A stretch of DNA of 64,000 nt, from positions 744,001-808,000 of the forward strand of contig JBCBSM010000001.1 of assembly GCA_039819165.1 (NCBI GenBank). Direction: 5' to 3'. Shown here piece by piece: positions 33,453 through 43,389 of the stretch (the first letter of the stretch is position 1; each line of letters begins with the position of its first letter). Both the position numbers and the translations under genes were made by a program. A model generated the notes under the pieces. It searched no databases and was not told the origin of the DNA. It was given only the letters and a program-made list of their open reading frames with translations. Source of the stretch: Planctomycetota bacterium. GTDB lineage: Bacteria; Planctomycetota; Phycisphaerae; Phycisphaerales; UBA1924.

Positions 33453-36400
33453 CTAGAACGGGATCTCCTTGAAGACCACGACCTCCGGCCGATCGCCCGC
33501 TCGCGTCACGCCGGTGCGATCGAGCACGAGCAGATATCGCCTCGCGATCGAGGGCACGATCGGATCGGTGGCGCGGAGCCCCTCGACATCCTCGCGGGCG
33601 TAGCCGTGGAGCACGAACCAGACCGCGAAGTAGTCGCTGCGGACGGAGGTCGAGTTGGCGACGGCGTTGAAGAGCGCGAACTGCTCGTCGTAGTCGTTCA
33701 CGATCTCGTCATCGAGGGCGGCCGCCGCCTCCGAGACGCCGCCGTTGGGTCCGTAGCGCACGGCGTCTACGCCGCCGACGTCGAGCGATGCGCCATCCAA
33801 CGCCATCCGCCGGATGTTGTCAGGACTGGCATAACCACCGATGGTGCCGAGGCCCGGAGCCGACGGCTTGTGCGCCGCCAGCATCTCGCCCGTCGACAAC
33901 AGGCCTGCGTGCTCACGGATGGCCTCGATGTCGTTCTGCTCGAAGCGGCCTTCGAGATCGAATGCGTCGAGGTCGCCGCGTGCTGCAGCGCCCTGGAAGG
34001 CGATGTCTCCGCCGTTGCGAGTCGGCCAGTTGGCCTTGTCTCGGTAGGCCAGCACGCCCGCGGCGACGTCCGACCGCGAATCGTGCAGCACGTTGCCGAG
34101 CGCATCGACCATCCAGGCCCGCGCCGGATCGACCGTGTCCTCCCAGTTGGGACTCAGGCCAGGCAGCACGCGGGCGACGGTCTCGGTCATCGTGGCCACG
34201 TTGACCGTGCCCAGGACGGGCGTGCGGGCATCGCCCACGCCGTCGGGCGTGGTCTTGATCGACGACAGCAGCGCCATCGCGTGCGGTATGCCCAGGCCCC
34301 GCCGCTCGTCGTCGCCATCGAAGATGCCCGGCATGTTGAAGTCCACGAACGGAGCGGCCGCGTCGAGGGGCAGGTGCCCGCGATCCAGCAGGTCCGCCAT
34401 CGCCGGCGGGATGCCGGTCTGGCTGCTCGCGACGTCGTAGCCCAGCACCAGACCCATCATCTCGCCCGTGGTGTACCAGCCCTCTTCCGGATCGCCGCCG
34501 GGCACCGCGAAGTGCACCGGGCCGAAGGCCGGCACGCCCAGGAAGTCACCCGGCCGCAGCACGTCGATGTCGCTGCCCGACAGCGTGACCTCGCCGCTGT
34601 TGTCGTTGCGGAACGGCTCGATGTAGAGCGAGGGGCCGCCCGGCGTGACCGGATCGAATTGCAGACCCGGCACGCTGTTGATATCGGTAGCCAGCGGCCG
34701 CGCGATGTCGGCACCGGCGTACTGCATGTTGTCGGCAAAGGCGCTCGCCGGCAGATCGAACAAGAATTCGAGGCTCTGCGCTGCCGACGACTTGCGGGGC
34801 GACATCGGCAGCTGCGGCGGGGCCGCAAAGTCGCCCTGGCTCAGGCTGAACACGCCGAGATCGAACTCATCCGTAGCGATGCTGTTCAGTGGATTGATCG
34901 GATCATCGACCTCGACGACGTACGCCGGCAGGGCGCCACGCGGTGCGGCGACGCCCCCCTTGGGCCGCGTGATCGTTCCCCAGGTAACCATCGAGAAGCC
35001 GGTATTGTCGCCGGCCTCCGTCACCGTGCCATCCTCGCAGCCCGCCGTGCCCAGGGTCCCGCTGACGTCGAACTGCTGCGCCGGTGGCCGCCTGTCGAGG
35101 GTGGGCCGGACCGTGGAATCGGCGGGATCCGAGATGCGATCGAGCAGGATATCGGTCGTGAATCCGCCCGTCCGATTGACCCTGCGCCAGAGCGTCACGC
35201 GGCGATTCTCCGACTCGGCAACATCCCCCGGGTCGCCCGCCAGGAAATCCTCGCTGTTGGGCGTCGAGCCGAACGCCACACGCGGGACGCCCGAAAGCGT
35301 CGTGAACTGGTCGTCGAGCCAGTCGCTCACATCGCCGGCGCCAACCGCGAAGGTGCCACCAAAGCTCACGGCCGCGGCGCTCGCACGCGACACGAAGTCG
35401 GCCTCGCCACCCGTAATGGCGTAAAACGTCACGCTATCGCCGGGTCCGATGCTGCGCACCGGCAGATCGAATTGCTCGCCGCCGAAGCGGACAAAGAAGT
35501 CCGAGTTGACCTGCACCGGGGATGCGTACGGGTTGGTGACCTGCACCGCAAAGACCTGGCCGATGTAATCGGGGTTGCCGGCCTGCGTCGCGAGATCGAT
35601 CGTGACTTCCTGGTCCTCGGAGGGTGCGAAGATGGGCCCCCCTCCCCCACCCATCGGCATGCAGATGCCGTCGTCGTCGCCCGGTCCGCCGGCACGATCG
35701 GACTCCGCATCGGTGAACACGCTGTAGAGCGCCACCTGGGTGATGAACGGGTGCCGCTCGAGGCCGTAGATGTTCATGGCCTCGACCGGAGCGGACAACG
35801 CCGGCGGCGGCGTATCCGGCAGGCGGGCATCACCGAAATCCAGCCGGCCACTCTCGTTGGGCTCGCTCCACCAGGGGAACGCGTCGATGAAGCCCGGGTC
35901 CGAGTCGAGGTCCGCACGGCTCTGCGCGTTGGTGAGCACGGTGAAACCGCTCGGCTCGTCGTCCTCGTCGTACGCGTCGATCATGTTGGCCGTCAGGTGG
36001 GCGGCCGTCCGCAGCGGGAAGAGCCAGTCACCCGTGTTGTTGGCGAAGTCGAAGCCGAAGAAGGTCGTATCCCAGGCCGCGTCGATCCAGGCGTTCTCCT
36101 CGGCCGCCGACGGCATGAGCGCGTTGGCGTAGGTGCGGAAGAGTGGATGGGGCTGCCGCTCATCCTCGGGCCCGAAGCCCGCCAGCAGGATCAACAGGTT
36201 GCCGTCCTGCACCAGGGTCGGATCGGGATCCTCCGGCGTGAGCGCGATGTCGACGTCTACCTGCCGCTGCAGCGTCTGGGCGACCTCGGCCGCCGTGGGC
36301 GAGCCGCCGCCCAGGTCCACGGGCGTTGAGAGCCGGGGCATGCCGCCGCTCAGGGTGGTCAGGTGCTGCCGCACGTCGATGGCGCGCAGCGCGAGCGCCG

Positions 36401-38048
36401 GCGACCACGACGGCGGACCGCCGTCGGCAATCCGCCGCTCCCACTGCAGCGAGCGATTGCTGCGGAGCGGCCCGAACTGGGCCACCGTCCCGCGGCCGTC
36501 CACCGCGCGCTCGAGGTCCGACGTGATCGCGGGGTCGTTCAATCCGCGGTAGGTCAGCAGCTCGGCCAGGTCGTCGGCGCCGAACACGCGATAGCGGGCC
36601 AGCCCGGCCGTCCGGCGGATGACCCGCGAGCCCTCGGATCGCACCTGCTGGAACAGGTTGCGGCGATCCTGGGCGGTGACATCGGGCAGGGCAACCAGTG
36701 GGCCGGGCGACACGGCCGCGGCGTCGAGCGCGGCGCGGAGCCCGTCGAAGCCCGCATCGCCGATGTCCACGGCCAGGCCGAAGTTGTCGTAGGCGCCATA
36801 ATCCTGCGCGCCCGCGGGCGCCTGCTCCGCGGCGTCGTAGAACTCGCCGTAGAGCGCCTCGGCATTCTCCAGGATGAGCAGCCGCCGCAGATCGATGTCC
36901 GCCGGCGAGATGCCGAGCCGGTAGGGGTTGTTCGGCTGGGATTGCTCGTCGAGGGCGGCCACGGCCGTATTGGCCTCGATGGCGCCCGCCGTGTTCACGT
37001 TGACAAGGCCCGACAGGTCGACGCAGCGCACGGCGACGAACCAGCGGTACGGCCCCTCCCCGCGGACGACGCCGAAGGGGTTGTTCGGGTCGGTGGTGTC
37101 GACCAGTTCGATCCACCGGCTATCGAGGAAGCCGTCGCCATCGGTGTCGGCCCACTGCATGGGCGGGTAGTCCGGATCGTCGACCGCAGGGGGATTGTCC
37201 AGCAGCGTGGGATCCGCCGGCCGGTATGCGCGGATCTGCAAGCTGTCGAAGTGGGCCGGGATCCGCGGGTTGGCCACGCCGCCGTAGGCCAGCTGGTTGG
37301 TCGGCCGCCCGGCGTCGTCCAGCAGCGAGAGGTTCTCGCTCATGCGGTCGTCGCCGTCCGAATCGGTGCCCAGGCCGGGCTCGGCGTCGAAGTTGTTGCG
37401 GAGGTTCTGGATGTTGGAGAACAGCCCGCTCGGGCTGAAGTTGCTGATGCTGCCCCAGTCCCGCCGCTCGTCGTACAGCGGATCGGCGAGCGTGGCCTGG
37501 GAGATCGGCCGGATGTACCGCGGCTGGTGCTCGGCCAGGAAGGGATCGGAGGGGCCGAAGGGAAGCAGGTCCGCGTAGACGTCCCGGGCGGAATCGGTTG
37601 GATCGTCCGACGCCCGCAGCGGCGGCAGACCACCGGCGGGCGTGTGCTTCAGGCCGAAGTAGTCCGTCTGCGGCTCGGGCACGCCCGTGTTCACGGGCTG
37701 GCCGTCGATGGTGCGGTTCGGGTCGGTCCGCGGCAGGTCGACCGCCTCGCGGACGAAGATCGGCTCGCCCTGCGGATCGAAGCCCTGGAAGTAGACCGCG
37801 AGCACGTCGTCGCCGACGACGCGGCCGATGTAGTCGGCGGTCGCCTGCGCCTGGCGCTCCACCTCGGCGCTGCGGGTGTTGGCCCTCGCGATGCGGCGGT
37901 CGCCCCCGCCGATGCTGACGTAGGTCACCGTCAGCACCGCCAGCAGCGCAAGCGTGGCGACCACCAGGATCAGCGTGGATCCGCGGCGGTGGTGTCGCCT
38001 CGAACGGAAGGCGTGCAGGACCTCGGTGCGCAGCGTCGTGGATTGCAT
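33453..38048 (-). CDS. Giant GspK/PilX-like pseudopilin complex protein
   Basis: 1531 residues from ATG 38048, with GGGAGGAG nine bases upstream. The N-terminus is basic and then RRGSTLILVVATLALLAVL, a type IV prepilin-like helix similar to that of GspK/PilX proteins, which lack the invariant Glu5. The rest is an exported region rich in Asp, Pro and Gly with no clear repeats; it contains calcium-loop-like stretches (DTDGDGFLDSRW, GTDSDGDDRM). GspK proteins are normally about 320 residues, so this one is nearly five times larger. It is last in the pseudopilin operon, 35 bases after the preceding gene, and may form the tip or adhesive cap of the pilus. Confidence 0.8.
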   Translation of the reverse strand: MQSTTLRTEVLHAFRSRRHHRRGSTLILVVATLALLAVLTVTYVSIGGGDRRIARANTRSAEVERQAQATADYIGRVVGDDVLAVYFQGFDPQGEPIFVREAVDLPRTDPNRTIDGQPVNTGVPEPQTDYFGLKHTPAGGLPPLRASDDPTDSARDVYADLLPFGPSDPFLAEHQPRYIRPISQATLADPLYDERRDWGSISNFSPSGLFSNIQNLRNNFDAEPGLGTDSDGDDRMSENLSLLDDAGRPTNQLAYGGVANPRIPAHFDSLQIRAYRPADPTLLDNPPAVDDPDYPPMQWADTDGDGFLDSRWIELVDTTDPNNPFGVVRGEGPYRWFVAVRCVDLSGLVNVNTAGAIEANTAVAALDEQSQPNNPYRLGISPADIDLRRLLILENAEALYGEFYDAAEQAPAGAQDYGAYDNFGLAVDIGDAGFDGLRAALDAAAVSPGPLVALPDVTAQDRRNLFQQVRSEGSRVIRRTAGLARYRVFGADDLAELLTYRGLNDPAITSDLERAVDGRGTVAQFGPLRSNRSLQWERRIADGGPPSWSPALALRAIDVRQHLTTLSGGMPRLSTPVDLGGGSPTAAEVAQTLQRQVDVDIALTPEDPDPTLVQDGNLLILLAGFGPEDERQPHPLFRTYANALMPSAAEENAWIDAAWDTTFFGFDFANNTGDWLFPLRTAAHLTANMIDAYDEDDEPSGFTVLTNAQSRADLDSDPGFIDAFPWWSEPNESGRLDFGDARLPDTPPPALSAPVEAMNIYGLERHPFITQVALYSVFTDAESDRAGGPGDDDGICMPMGGGGGPIFAPSEDQEVTIDLATQAGNPDYIGQVFAVQVTNPYASPVQVNSDFFVRFGGEQFDLPVRSIGPGDSVTFYAITGGEADFVSRASAAAVSFGGTFAVGAGDVSDWLDDQFTTLSGVPRVAFGSTPNSEDFLAGDPGDVAESENRRVTLWRRVNRTGGFTTDILLDRISDPADSTVRPTLDRRPPAQQFDVSGTLGTAGCEDGTVTEAGDNTGFSMVTWGTITRPKGGVAAPRGALPAYVVEVDDPINPLNSIATDEFDLGVFSLSQGDFAAPPQLPMSPRKSSAAQSLEFLFDLPASAFADNMQYAGADIARPLATDINSVPGLQFDPVTPGGPSLYIEPFRNDNSGEVTLSGSDIDVLRPGDFLGVPAFGPVHFAVPGGDPEEGWYTTGEMMGLVLGYDVASSQTGIPPAMADLLDRGHLPLDAAAPFVDFNMPGIFDGDDERRGLGIPHAMALLSSIKTTPDGVGDARTPVLGTVNVATMTETVARVLPGLSPNWEDTVDPARAWMVDALGNVLHDSRSDVAAGVLAYRDKANWPTRNGGDIAFQGAAARGDLDAFDLEGRFEQNDIEAIREHAGLLSTGEMLAAHKPSAPGLGTIGGYASPDNIRRMALDGASLDVGGVDAVRYGPNGGVSEAAAALDDEIVNDYDEQFALFNAVANSTSVRSDYFAVWFVLHGYAREDVEGLRATDPIVPSIARRYLLVLDRTGVTRAGDRPEVVVFKEIPF

Positions 38049-38083
38049 AGTGGAACTCCTCCCCTCTAGGACCATCCTCGCAC

Positions 38084-40000
38084 TTACGGCGCCGGGCTCG
38101 CCGGCGTGGGGAAGACGAATTGGAACGTGCGCTCGGCCGCATCATCGGCGGGGTCGACGAGCGTCACGGTAACGCGAATCAGCTCGGGCCAGGGCCACTC
38201 CAGCGTGTCCTCGAGTGCGGCGTCGGTGTTGGCGCCGTCGCCGTCCGGATCGCCAGGATCAAAGTAGGGCGTCGTGTACCCGAAGTAGGAGACGAGTGAC
38301 TCGTCGCCCGCGGTGCCCAGGCCGCTTCCGACCTGCACGCCGTGGATGAGCTCGGGCAGCACCGGGTAGCTGGAGAACTCGTCGCCCACGTCGGCGAACT
38401 GGCCCGAGAGCACGGGAGCAATCGGGCTGCCGATACGCAGTTCGTCCACGATCCGCCGCGCCGTCGTTCCGACGCCCGTTGTCATGGCATCGGGGATGGT
38501 GCGCAACCGATACGGCTGGAAGTATCCGCCCGCGAACTCCTGCGCGGTGCCGCGGACCTCCTCGTCGTACTGCGGGTAGGGCAGCACCGTCCGGTCGGGC
38601 GTGCCGTCGCGATCGAAGTCGATCTCCCGCTCGGCCCCGTGCCAGATCAGCTCGCCGTCGTCGTCGGTCTTGCCGAACGACCACTCGACGATGAACTCCG
38701 AGCACCGCGGGATGAACACCGACGAGGTCATCTGGTACTGGTCGGCCATGCGGATGGCGCGGCGGGTGACCACGGGCTCGGCCAGCGCGGTGTGCAGGTC
38801 GGGCGGCGTGTCCTCGTACCGCATCCGTGTCCGCTCGGCGACGGGCACCTCTACCTTCGAGTAGCCCGGCTCGTCGAACGCGCCAACGACCAAGCCCGTG
38901 TCGTCGAGCCGCAGCACCCGCTCGTGGCTCGAAGCCGGCAGGGCGTCCAGCATCCAGGCCTGCTGCACACCCACGGGCCCCACCACCGGCGACAGGTTGG
39001 TCTCGTAGTCGCCGCAATTCACGAGATCGATCGGCGTGAAGTAGCCGTACGGCGGCGCGATGATCTCGGGATCGGCGTTGCTATCGCGGAAGGCGGGCGA
39101 GGACTGCACGATCGCGCGGATCTCCTTGAGGTCCGTCGTCGCGATGTCCACCAAGCCCGACGAGAACCGCGGCCCGCCGGCGTTCGAGCCGCCCAGCGAC
39201 GGGCCCAGGGCGGCCGCCCGTAGCTGCGGCACCGCCGGGAAGACCAAGGCGCAGCCGCCGGTATCCAGCCGATTGACCGACCGGAAGAGGCTGTCGGCGG
39301 CGGGCTGGAGCCCGATCTGCAGCCGGCTGTCCCCCGCGGAGGCCTGCAGCGAGGTCGGGATGGCCGGCACATCCGCGACGCCGCCGCCCGGCTGCACCAG
39401 CACGCGGGCGAATCGGAGCAGCGTCCAGTCGCCGGCGAAGCGGTTGGGGTTGGCGCCGTCGCCGGCACCCAGCCGCGTCTCGCCCATGGTCGTCGTGTTC
39501 TCGTCGGTGACATCGGGCAGCAGGTACGACCGCCGCGGGTTGGGGTCGGGCAGCGCCCGCTGGCCGATGCCGTAGTAGAGCGATGTCGCCGAGCCCTCCG
39601 CCTCCACGCCCGCCGCCAGCGGCTCGCGGGCCGATCGCGAGGGCCGCTCGGTGAAGAACACGATCTCGTCGGCCCGCCGCGGCCGCCAGGCGCCGATCGG
39701 CTGTTCGGCGGACAGCGGCACCGGCTCGCCCTCGTTGACGACCTCGTGGCGGATGAGCAGGAAGCCCTCGCGGGACATGGCCCCGAAGTCCTCCCGCATC
39801 TGCCGCTCCATGATCGCGGCGTAGGCCGTCAGGGCGCTCACGCTGCGGCCGCGCGAGACCGTCTCGCCAACGGCCGCGAACACCGAGGCGATGCCCACCG
39901 CCACGAACGCGACGGCGCCCACCGCCACGAGCAGTTCGATGAGCGTGAAGCCCGATGCCGACCGGATCGCCCGGGCCATCCAGGCGCGTGCACGCGTCAT
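38084..40000 (-). CDS. Prepilin-type N-terminal cleavage protein (PulJ/GspJ-like), 638 residues
   Basis: ATG 40000 overlaps the upstream stop in ATGA. The prepilin motif is SGFTLIELLVAVGAVAFVAVG after a basic leader of about 17 residues; cleavage would follow Gly, leaving Phe1 and Glu5. The size and the position in the operon fit a GspJ-like minor pseudopilin, but the C-terminal 550 residues are much longer than usual and match nothing I know. Exported, membrane-anchored by the N-terminal helix. Confidence 0.82.
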   Translation of the reverse strand: MTRARAWMARAIRSASGFTLIELLVAVGAVAFVAVGIASVFAAVGETVSRGRSVSALTAYAAIMERQMREDFGAMSREGFLLIRHEVVNEGEPVPLSAEQPIGAWRPRRADEIVFFTERPSRSAREPLAAGVEAEGSATSLYYGIGQRALPDPNPRRSYLLPDVTDENTTTMGETRLGAGDGANPNRFAGDWTLLRFARVLVQPGGGVADVPAIPTSLQASAGDSRLQIGLQPAADSLFRSVNRLDTGGCALVFPAVPQLRAAALGPSLGGSNAGGPRFSSGLVDIATTDLKEIRAIVQSSPAFRDSNADPEIIAPPYGYFTPIDLVNCGDYETNLSPVVGPVGVQQAWMLDALPASSHERVLRLDDTGLVVGAFDEPGYSKVEVPVAERTRMRYEDTPPDLHTALAEPVVTRRAIRMADQYQMTSSVFIPRCSEFIVEWSFGKTDDDGELIWHGAEREIDFDRDGTPDRTVLPYPQYDEEVRGTAQEFAGGYFQPYRLRTIPDAMTTGVGTTARRIVDELRIGSPIAPVLSGQFADVGDEFSSYPVLPELIHGVQVGSGLGTAGDESLVSYFGYTTPYFDPGDPDGDGANTDAALEDTLEWPWPELIRVTVTLVDPADDAAERTFQFVFPTPASPAP

Positions 40001-41220
40001 AGCGGCTGCCTCCCCGCTCCGGAACCCGAGGGCGACAGCACCGATCGCCCGGTCGGCCCGGTGCGGAACACCAGCACCGCCGCCGGCGGCTGGGGCACGA
40101 ACACGACCTGACGGATGTGCGACCACGTCCGCTCGTCGAGCGGATCGCTCGCGCCGGTGTCGACTCGCGACTGGGGCACCCACGAGGGCACCGCCGGCCG
40201 CACGCGAACCTCCGCGCTGTTGGCGTCCAGCGACAGCAGCTCATCGACGACGAACACGTTGCCCAGGTTGTCCACCAGCTGCTGGCCGATCTGCGCCGCC
40301 AAGACCAGCCGCTGTTGCTCGGAGACGTTGCCGCCGGGGTCGCCAGTTCGCACCGTGTTGTCCTCTTCCAGCTCGAGCACGCCCGGCCGCGTGGGATCGA
40401 ACTGCGCCTGCAGCGTCAGCGGCACCGCGTAGATCTCGTTCTCGGACGGATCTGCGCCCGTCCCGGTGGGACCGCCACCCTGGCTCAGCCCGACCGGCAG
40501 CACGGGGTTGGCATCCAGCAGCGTGCCGAAGAGCGTGGTCCCGGGCTGCACGCGGATGCCGGTATCCACCCGCCGCACGAAGACGGCGATCTCGACGCCC
40601 GCGCGGGCCTGCCCGGGGATCGTCGTGGGGAGCACCGGCAGCGTCGGATCGGCCAGCAGCGCGTAGCCGTCGGCCTCCACGGGCGGCAGCCGCCGCGCCA
40701 CGAAGTCCCACACGAACTGCGGGCCGGTCAGCCCCGAAGACGGCCCGGGGTAGAGCCGCTCGGCCAGGCCGATGCGGGCCGGATCCACGCCCTGCACGGG
40801 GTCGCCCAGCCGGATCACGCCCTCGTCCTCGTACAGGGCCTTGTCGATGCTCAGGGCGTCCCAGAGGTAGGTCCGCGACCAGTCCGGATCGCGGAGCCAG
40901 ACGCCCAGGCCGTAATCGAAGTCACCCGCCGGCATCGACGTGCCGAGCCCGGATCCGGAGGTGACCCGCGGCGGAATCGCCAGGCGGTTCAGATCAGCCC
41001 GCGTCCGCAGGTACGCCCGGGCGTCGTTGGCGACGATCACGCCGAGCGAGCGATCGGAGGCGATCCGCTGCTCGCGGATGATGCCGGGGATCAGCGCGCC
41101 GAGGCCCAGCAGCCCGAGCCCGAGCACGAAGATCGCCAGCAGCACCTCGACGAGCGAGAACGCCACCGCGACCCGAACGGCCCGGCGCCGGCGATGGAGG
41201 CAACCACGCCGCATGCTCAT
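39997..41220 (-). CDS. Minor pseudopilin (GspI/PilV-like), 407 residues
   Basis: ATG 41220 overlaps the previous stop (ATGA). A basic leader precedes VAFSLVEVLLAIFVLGLGLLGLGAL, the type IV prepilin helix of PilV/GspI type (Glu5 present; Ala instead of Gly before the cleavage site). The exported remainder is about 370 residues without a known domain. Functions as a minor pilin in the pilus or pseudopilus built by the neighbouring ATPases. Confidence 0.82.
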   Translation of the reverse strand: MSMRRGCLHRRRRAVRVAVAFSLVEVLLAIFVLGLGLLGLGALIPGIIREQRIASDRSLGVIVANDARAYLRTRADLNRLAIPPRVTSGSGLGTSMPAGDFDYGLGVWLRDPDWSRTYLWDALSIDKALYEDEGVIRLGDPVQGVDPARIGLAERLYPGPSSGLTGPQFVWDFVARRLPPVEADGYALLADPTLPVLPTTIPGQARAGVEIAVFVRRVDTGIRVQPGTTLFGTLLDANPVLPVGLSQGGGPTGTGADPSENEIYAVPLTLQAQFDPTRPGVLELEEDNTVRTGDPGGNVSEQQRLVLAAQIGQQLVDNLGNVFVVDELLSLDANSAEVRVRPAVPSWVPQSRVDTGASDPLDERTWSHIRQVVFVPQPPAAVLVFRTGPTGRSVLSPSGSGAGRQPL

Positions 41221-42350
41221 TGACCCTCCACCAGCCGCTCGACCTCGGTCGGCGAGCCCAGATACCGGGAAACCTGGAAGATGCGGGCGTCGGACGTCTC
41301 GGAGGCGGGCAGCGCCCCGGTCGTCAGCGAACTGCCCCGGATCCACTGCGAGATGCGCGCGTTGATGATGGCCGGGTCGGCCACGCCGCCGAACAGGCCG
41401 ACGTCGTACTCCGGGTCGGTGACGCTGCCGTCGATGGCCCGGTAGAACGTATCGGTGCCGCGGTTGAGCCCGTCCGCCCCGATCGAATTCGCCAGCCGCT
41501 CTTCCTTGTACACCGCCACCTGGCCGACGGGGCCGACGAGGACGGTGTCGGCGGAGATATCGCCCAGCAGGTCGCGGCGGTCGTTCTGCGAGAGCGATGG
41601 ATCGGCGAGCACCCGCCGCACGAAGCGGCCCAGATCCTCGGCGCGGTCCACGCGGAAGCGGTCGTAGATCGTGCCCGAGCGCCGGAACGCGATCGTCGGC
41701 GCGGGCTCTATGTACAACGCCTTGGCGGTCGCCGTGCTCTGGTAGCGTCCGGTGCCGCCCTCGAATCGAACCATGAACGTCTGCCGGGCGGCGCCGCTGT
41801 CGGGCTCGGCCCGCTCGTAGAACTCGGTCTCGGGGTAGACCCAGTGCCCGTCCTCGCGATCCGACGTGTAGGTCTGCTCGTACCACTCGGCGTTGTCGGC
41901 CAGCTCGGGCCTGGTGCCGGGCGTGCCCGACACGCTGCTGACCAGCGTCGCCGCGCGGGCGTAGCCGCGGGCCGACCAGCCGCGGGGCAACTGGATCGCC
42001 TCGGTCCCCGGCGCGGGCACGAAGATGTCACGCAGCACGTCGACGCCGCCCGCGTCATCGAGGATCTGCGCCTCGACCACGCCCGTGACCGCCCGCACCC
42101 GGCCGTCCTCGCCGCCCAGGAAGATCGCGGCGGCATCCCGACCCGGGCCCGCGCGTACGGCGGCGTCGCGGGCGCTCTCGAGGGCGTTCTGCACGGCGCT
42201 GGCCGATCCACTCCGGCCGCTGCTGTAGGTGAGCGAGCCGTACGCCGGGATGGCGATCGCCACCAGGATCAGGATGATGATGATCACCAGCGTCAGCTCG
42301 ACCAGGGTGAAGCCCCGGTCCGCCCGCTCGCGATGCACGGCCCGGCTCAC
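41217..42350 (-). CDS. Pseudopilin (GspH/FimT-like), 377 residues
   Basis: Start GTG 42350, overlapping the previous stop by GTGA. DRGFTLVELTLVIIIILILVAIAIPAYG is the cleavage motif and helix. The next segment (SSGRSGSASAVQNALESARDAAVRAG) is the long helix typical of GspH/FimT proteins, followed by an unusual 280-residue exported part. Confidence 0.82.
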   Translation of the reverse strand: MSRAVHRERADRGFTLVELTLVIIIILILVAIAIPAYGSLTYSSGRSGSASAVQNALESARDAAVRAGPGRDAAAIFLGGEDGRVRAVTGVVEAQILDDAGGVDVLRDIFVPAPGTEAIQLPRGWSARGYARAATLVSSVSGTPGTRPELADNAEWYEQTYTSDREDGHWVYPETEFYERAEPDSGAARQTFMVRFEGGTGRYQSTATAKALYIEPAPTIAFRRSGTIYDRFRVDRAEDLGRFVRRVLADPSLSQNDRRDLLGDISADTVLVGPVGQVAVYKEERLANSIGADGLNRGTDTFYRAIDGSVTDPEYDVGLFGGVADPAIINARISQWIRGSSLTTGALPASETSDARIFQVSRYLGSPTEVERLVEGQ

Positions 42351-43255
42351 TTGCCCACCTCGATGATGTTGTCGGCGCGGCCGGCGGCCTCCGAGGCCTC
42401 GTCGCTGCCATCGCCCACGCGGCCGACTTCGCGGATCACGCGGTCCACCGTCTCGGTGTCCATCTCGCCGAACACCCGGTTGGGGCCCGCCGCGACGATC
42501 GCATACCCCGCGTCCCGCAGCTCGACGTTCTCGGCCGGATCACCGACCATCGCGGGCACGTTGAGCAGGTCGCCCACGCTCTTGCTGGGGTCGGGGCCGC
42601 CGATCTGCTCGTCGGGCAGCCAGCGGTAGAAGCGATAGGGCACGCCGCTGCGATCCCGCAGCTCGGCCCGCCCCTCTTCGGGGTTCACGATCACCAGGCG
42701 TTCGGAGTCGCCCCGAACGTCGAAGAGCGGATCGGTCAGCGTGCCGCCCAGCGTCCGGAAGGTGCCCGAGCGCGTCGGGGTTCGGAAGCCCGGCCCGGCC
42801 TTGCCATCCACCGGCGGGCCGCTCGAGCCGTCCACGGGAAAGTCCTGCACGCCGATGAGATAGGTCGGCAGGCTGTACACGCTGAACCGCAGGTCGGGCC
42901 CCATCGTGCCGGTGTCCCGGCGGAGGAACTCGACGTCCTCGGGCACGCCGGGGTCGTAGACCGACAGCTGCGCGCCCATGAGCGGCGGCGTGCCCGTCGG
43001 GTCCGGCGGGTTGCTCCGCGAATAGAGGATGCCGTCCTCCATGAGCGGCGGCAGGAACCCGAAATCGGCCTTGAACTGGTCGACGGCGATCCGCAGCGCC
43101 ACGACGTTCTGCCGCTCGGCACCGGCCTGCGCCGTCCTGGAGATCTGCGCAACGCCGACGAGCAGCAGCCCGATCAGCGCGGCGACCACGAGGATCGCAA
43201 CGCCCAGCTCGACGATGGTGAACGCGGTCCGGCTTGTAGTGCTGCGCGGCTTCAT
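42347..43255 (-). CDS. Pseudopilin (GspG-like), 302 residues
   Basis: ATG 43255, GGAG four bases upstream. The prepilin region reads RTAFTIVELGVAILVVAALIG with Glu5 present and Ala at the cleavage position. The helix continues with NVVALRIAVDQFKADFGFLPP, which is the GspG-type pattern where an extended helix precedes the sheet. First of four overlapping pseudopilin genes, so probably translated in fixed ratio with the others. Confidence 0.82.
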   Translation of the reverse strand: MKPRSTTSRTAFTIVELGVAILVVAALIGLLLVGVAQISRTAQAGAERQNVVALRIAVDQFKADFGFLPPLMEDGILYSRSNPPDPTGTPPLMGAQLSVYDPGVPEDVEFLRRDTGTMGPDLRFSVYSLPTYLIGVQDFPVDGSSGPPVDGKAGPGFRTPTRSGTFRTLGGTLTDPLFDVRGDSERLVIVNPEEGRAELRDRSGVPYRFYRWLPDEQIGGPDPSKSVGDLLNVPAMVGDPAENVELRDAGYAIVAAGPNRVFGEMDTETVDRVIREVGRVGDGSDEASEAAGRADNIIEVGK

Positions 43256-43389
43256 GCGGCTCCGTGGGCCTCCGGCGTGCGGCGTGCGAACTCGATCTCG
43301 GATCTCGGCGAGCCCGAGCAACCCGGGCGGCGTCGGCGCGAAGGCGTCCTCCCCAGTGCGCCCCGCGCCGACGCGTTGCCCCGGGCCGC

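Noticed and set aside
33606-36329. Long plus-strand open frame (over 900 codons) opposite the giant pseudopilin protein
   Set aside because: It is antisense to a gene with a clear prepilin start and operon position, is rich in Arg and His as expected for a shadow frame in GC-rich DNA, and has no recognisable domain.
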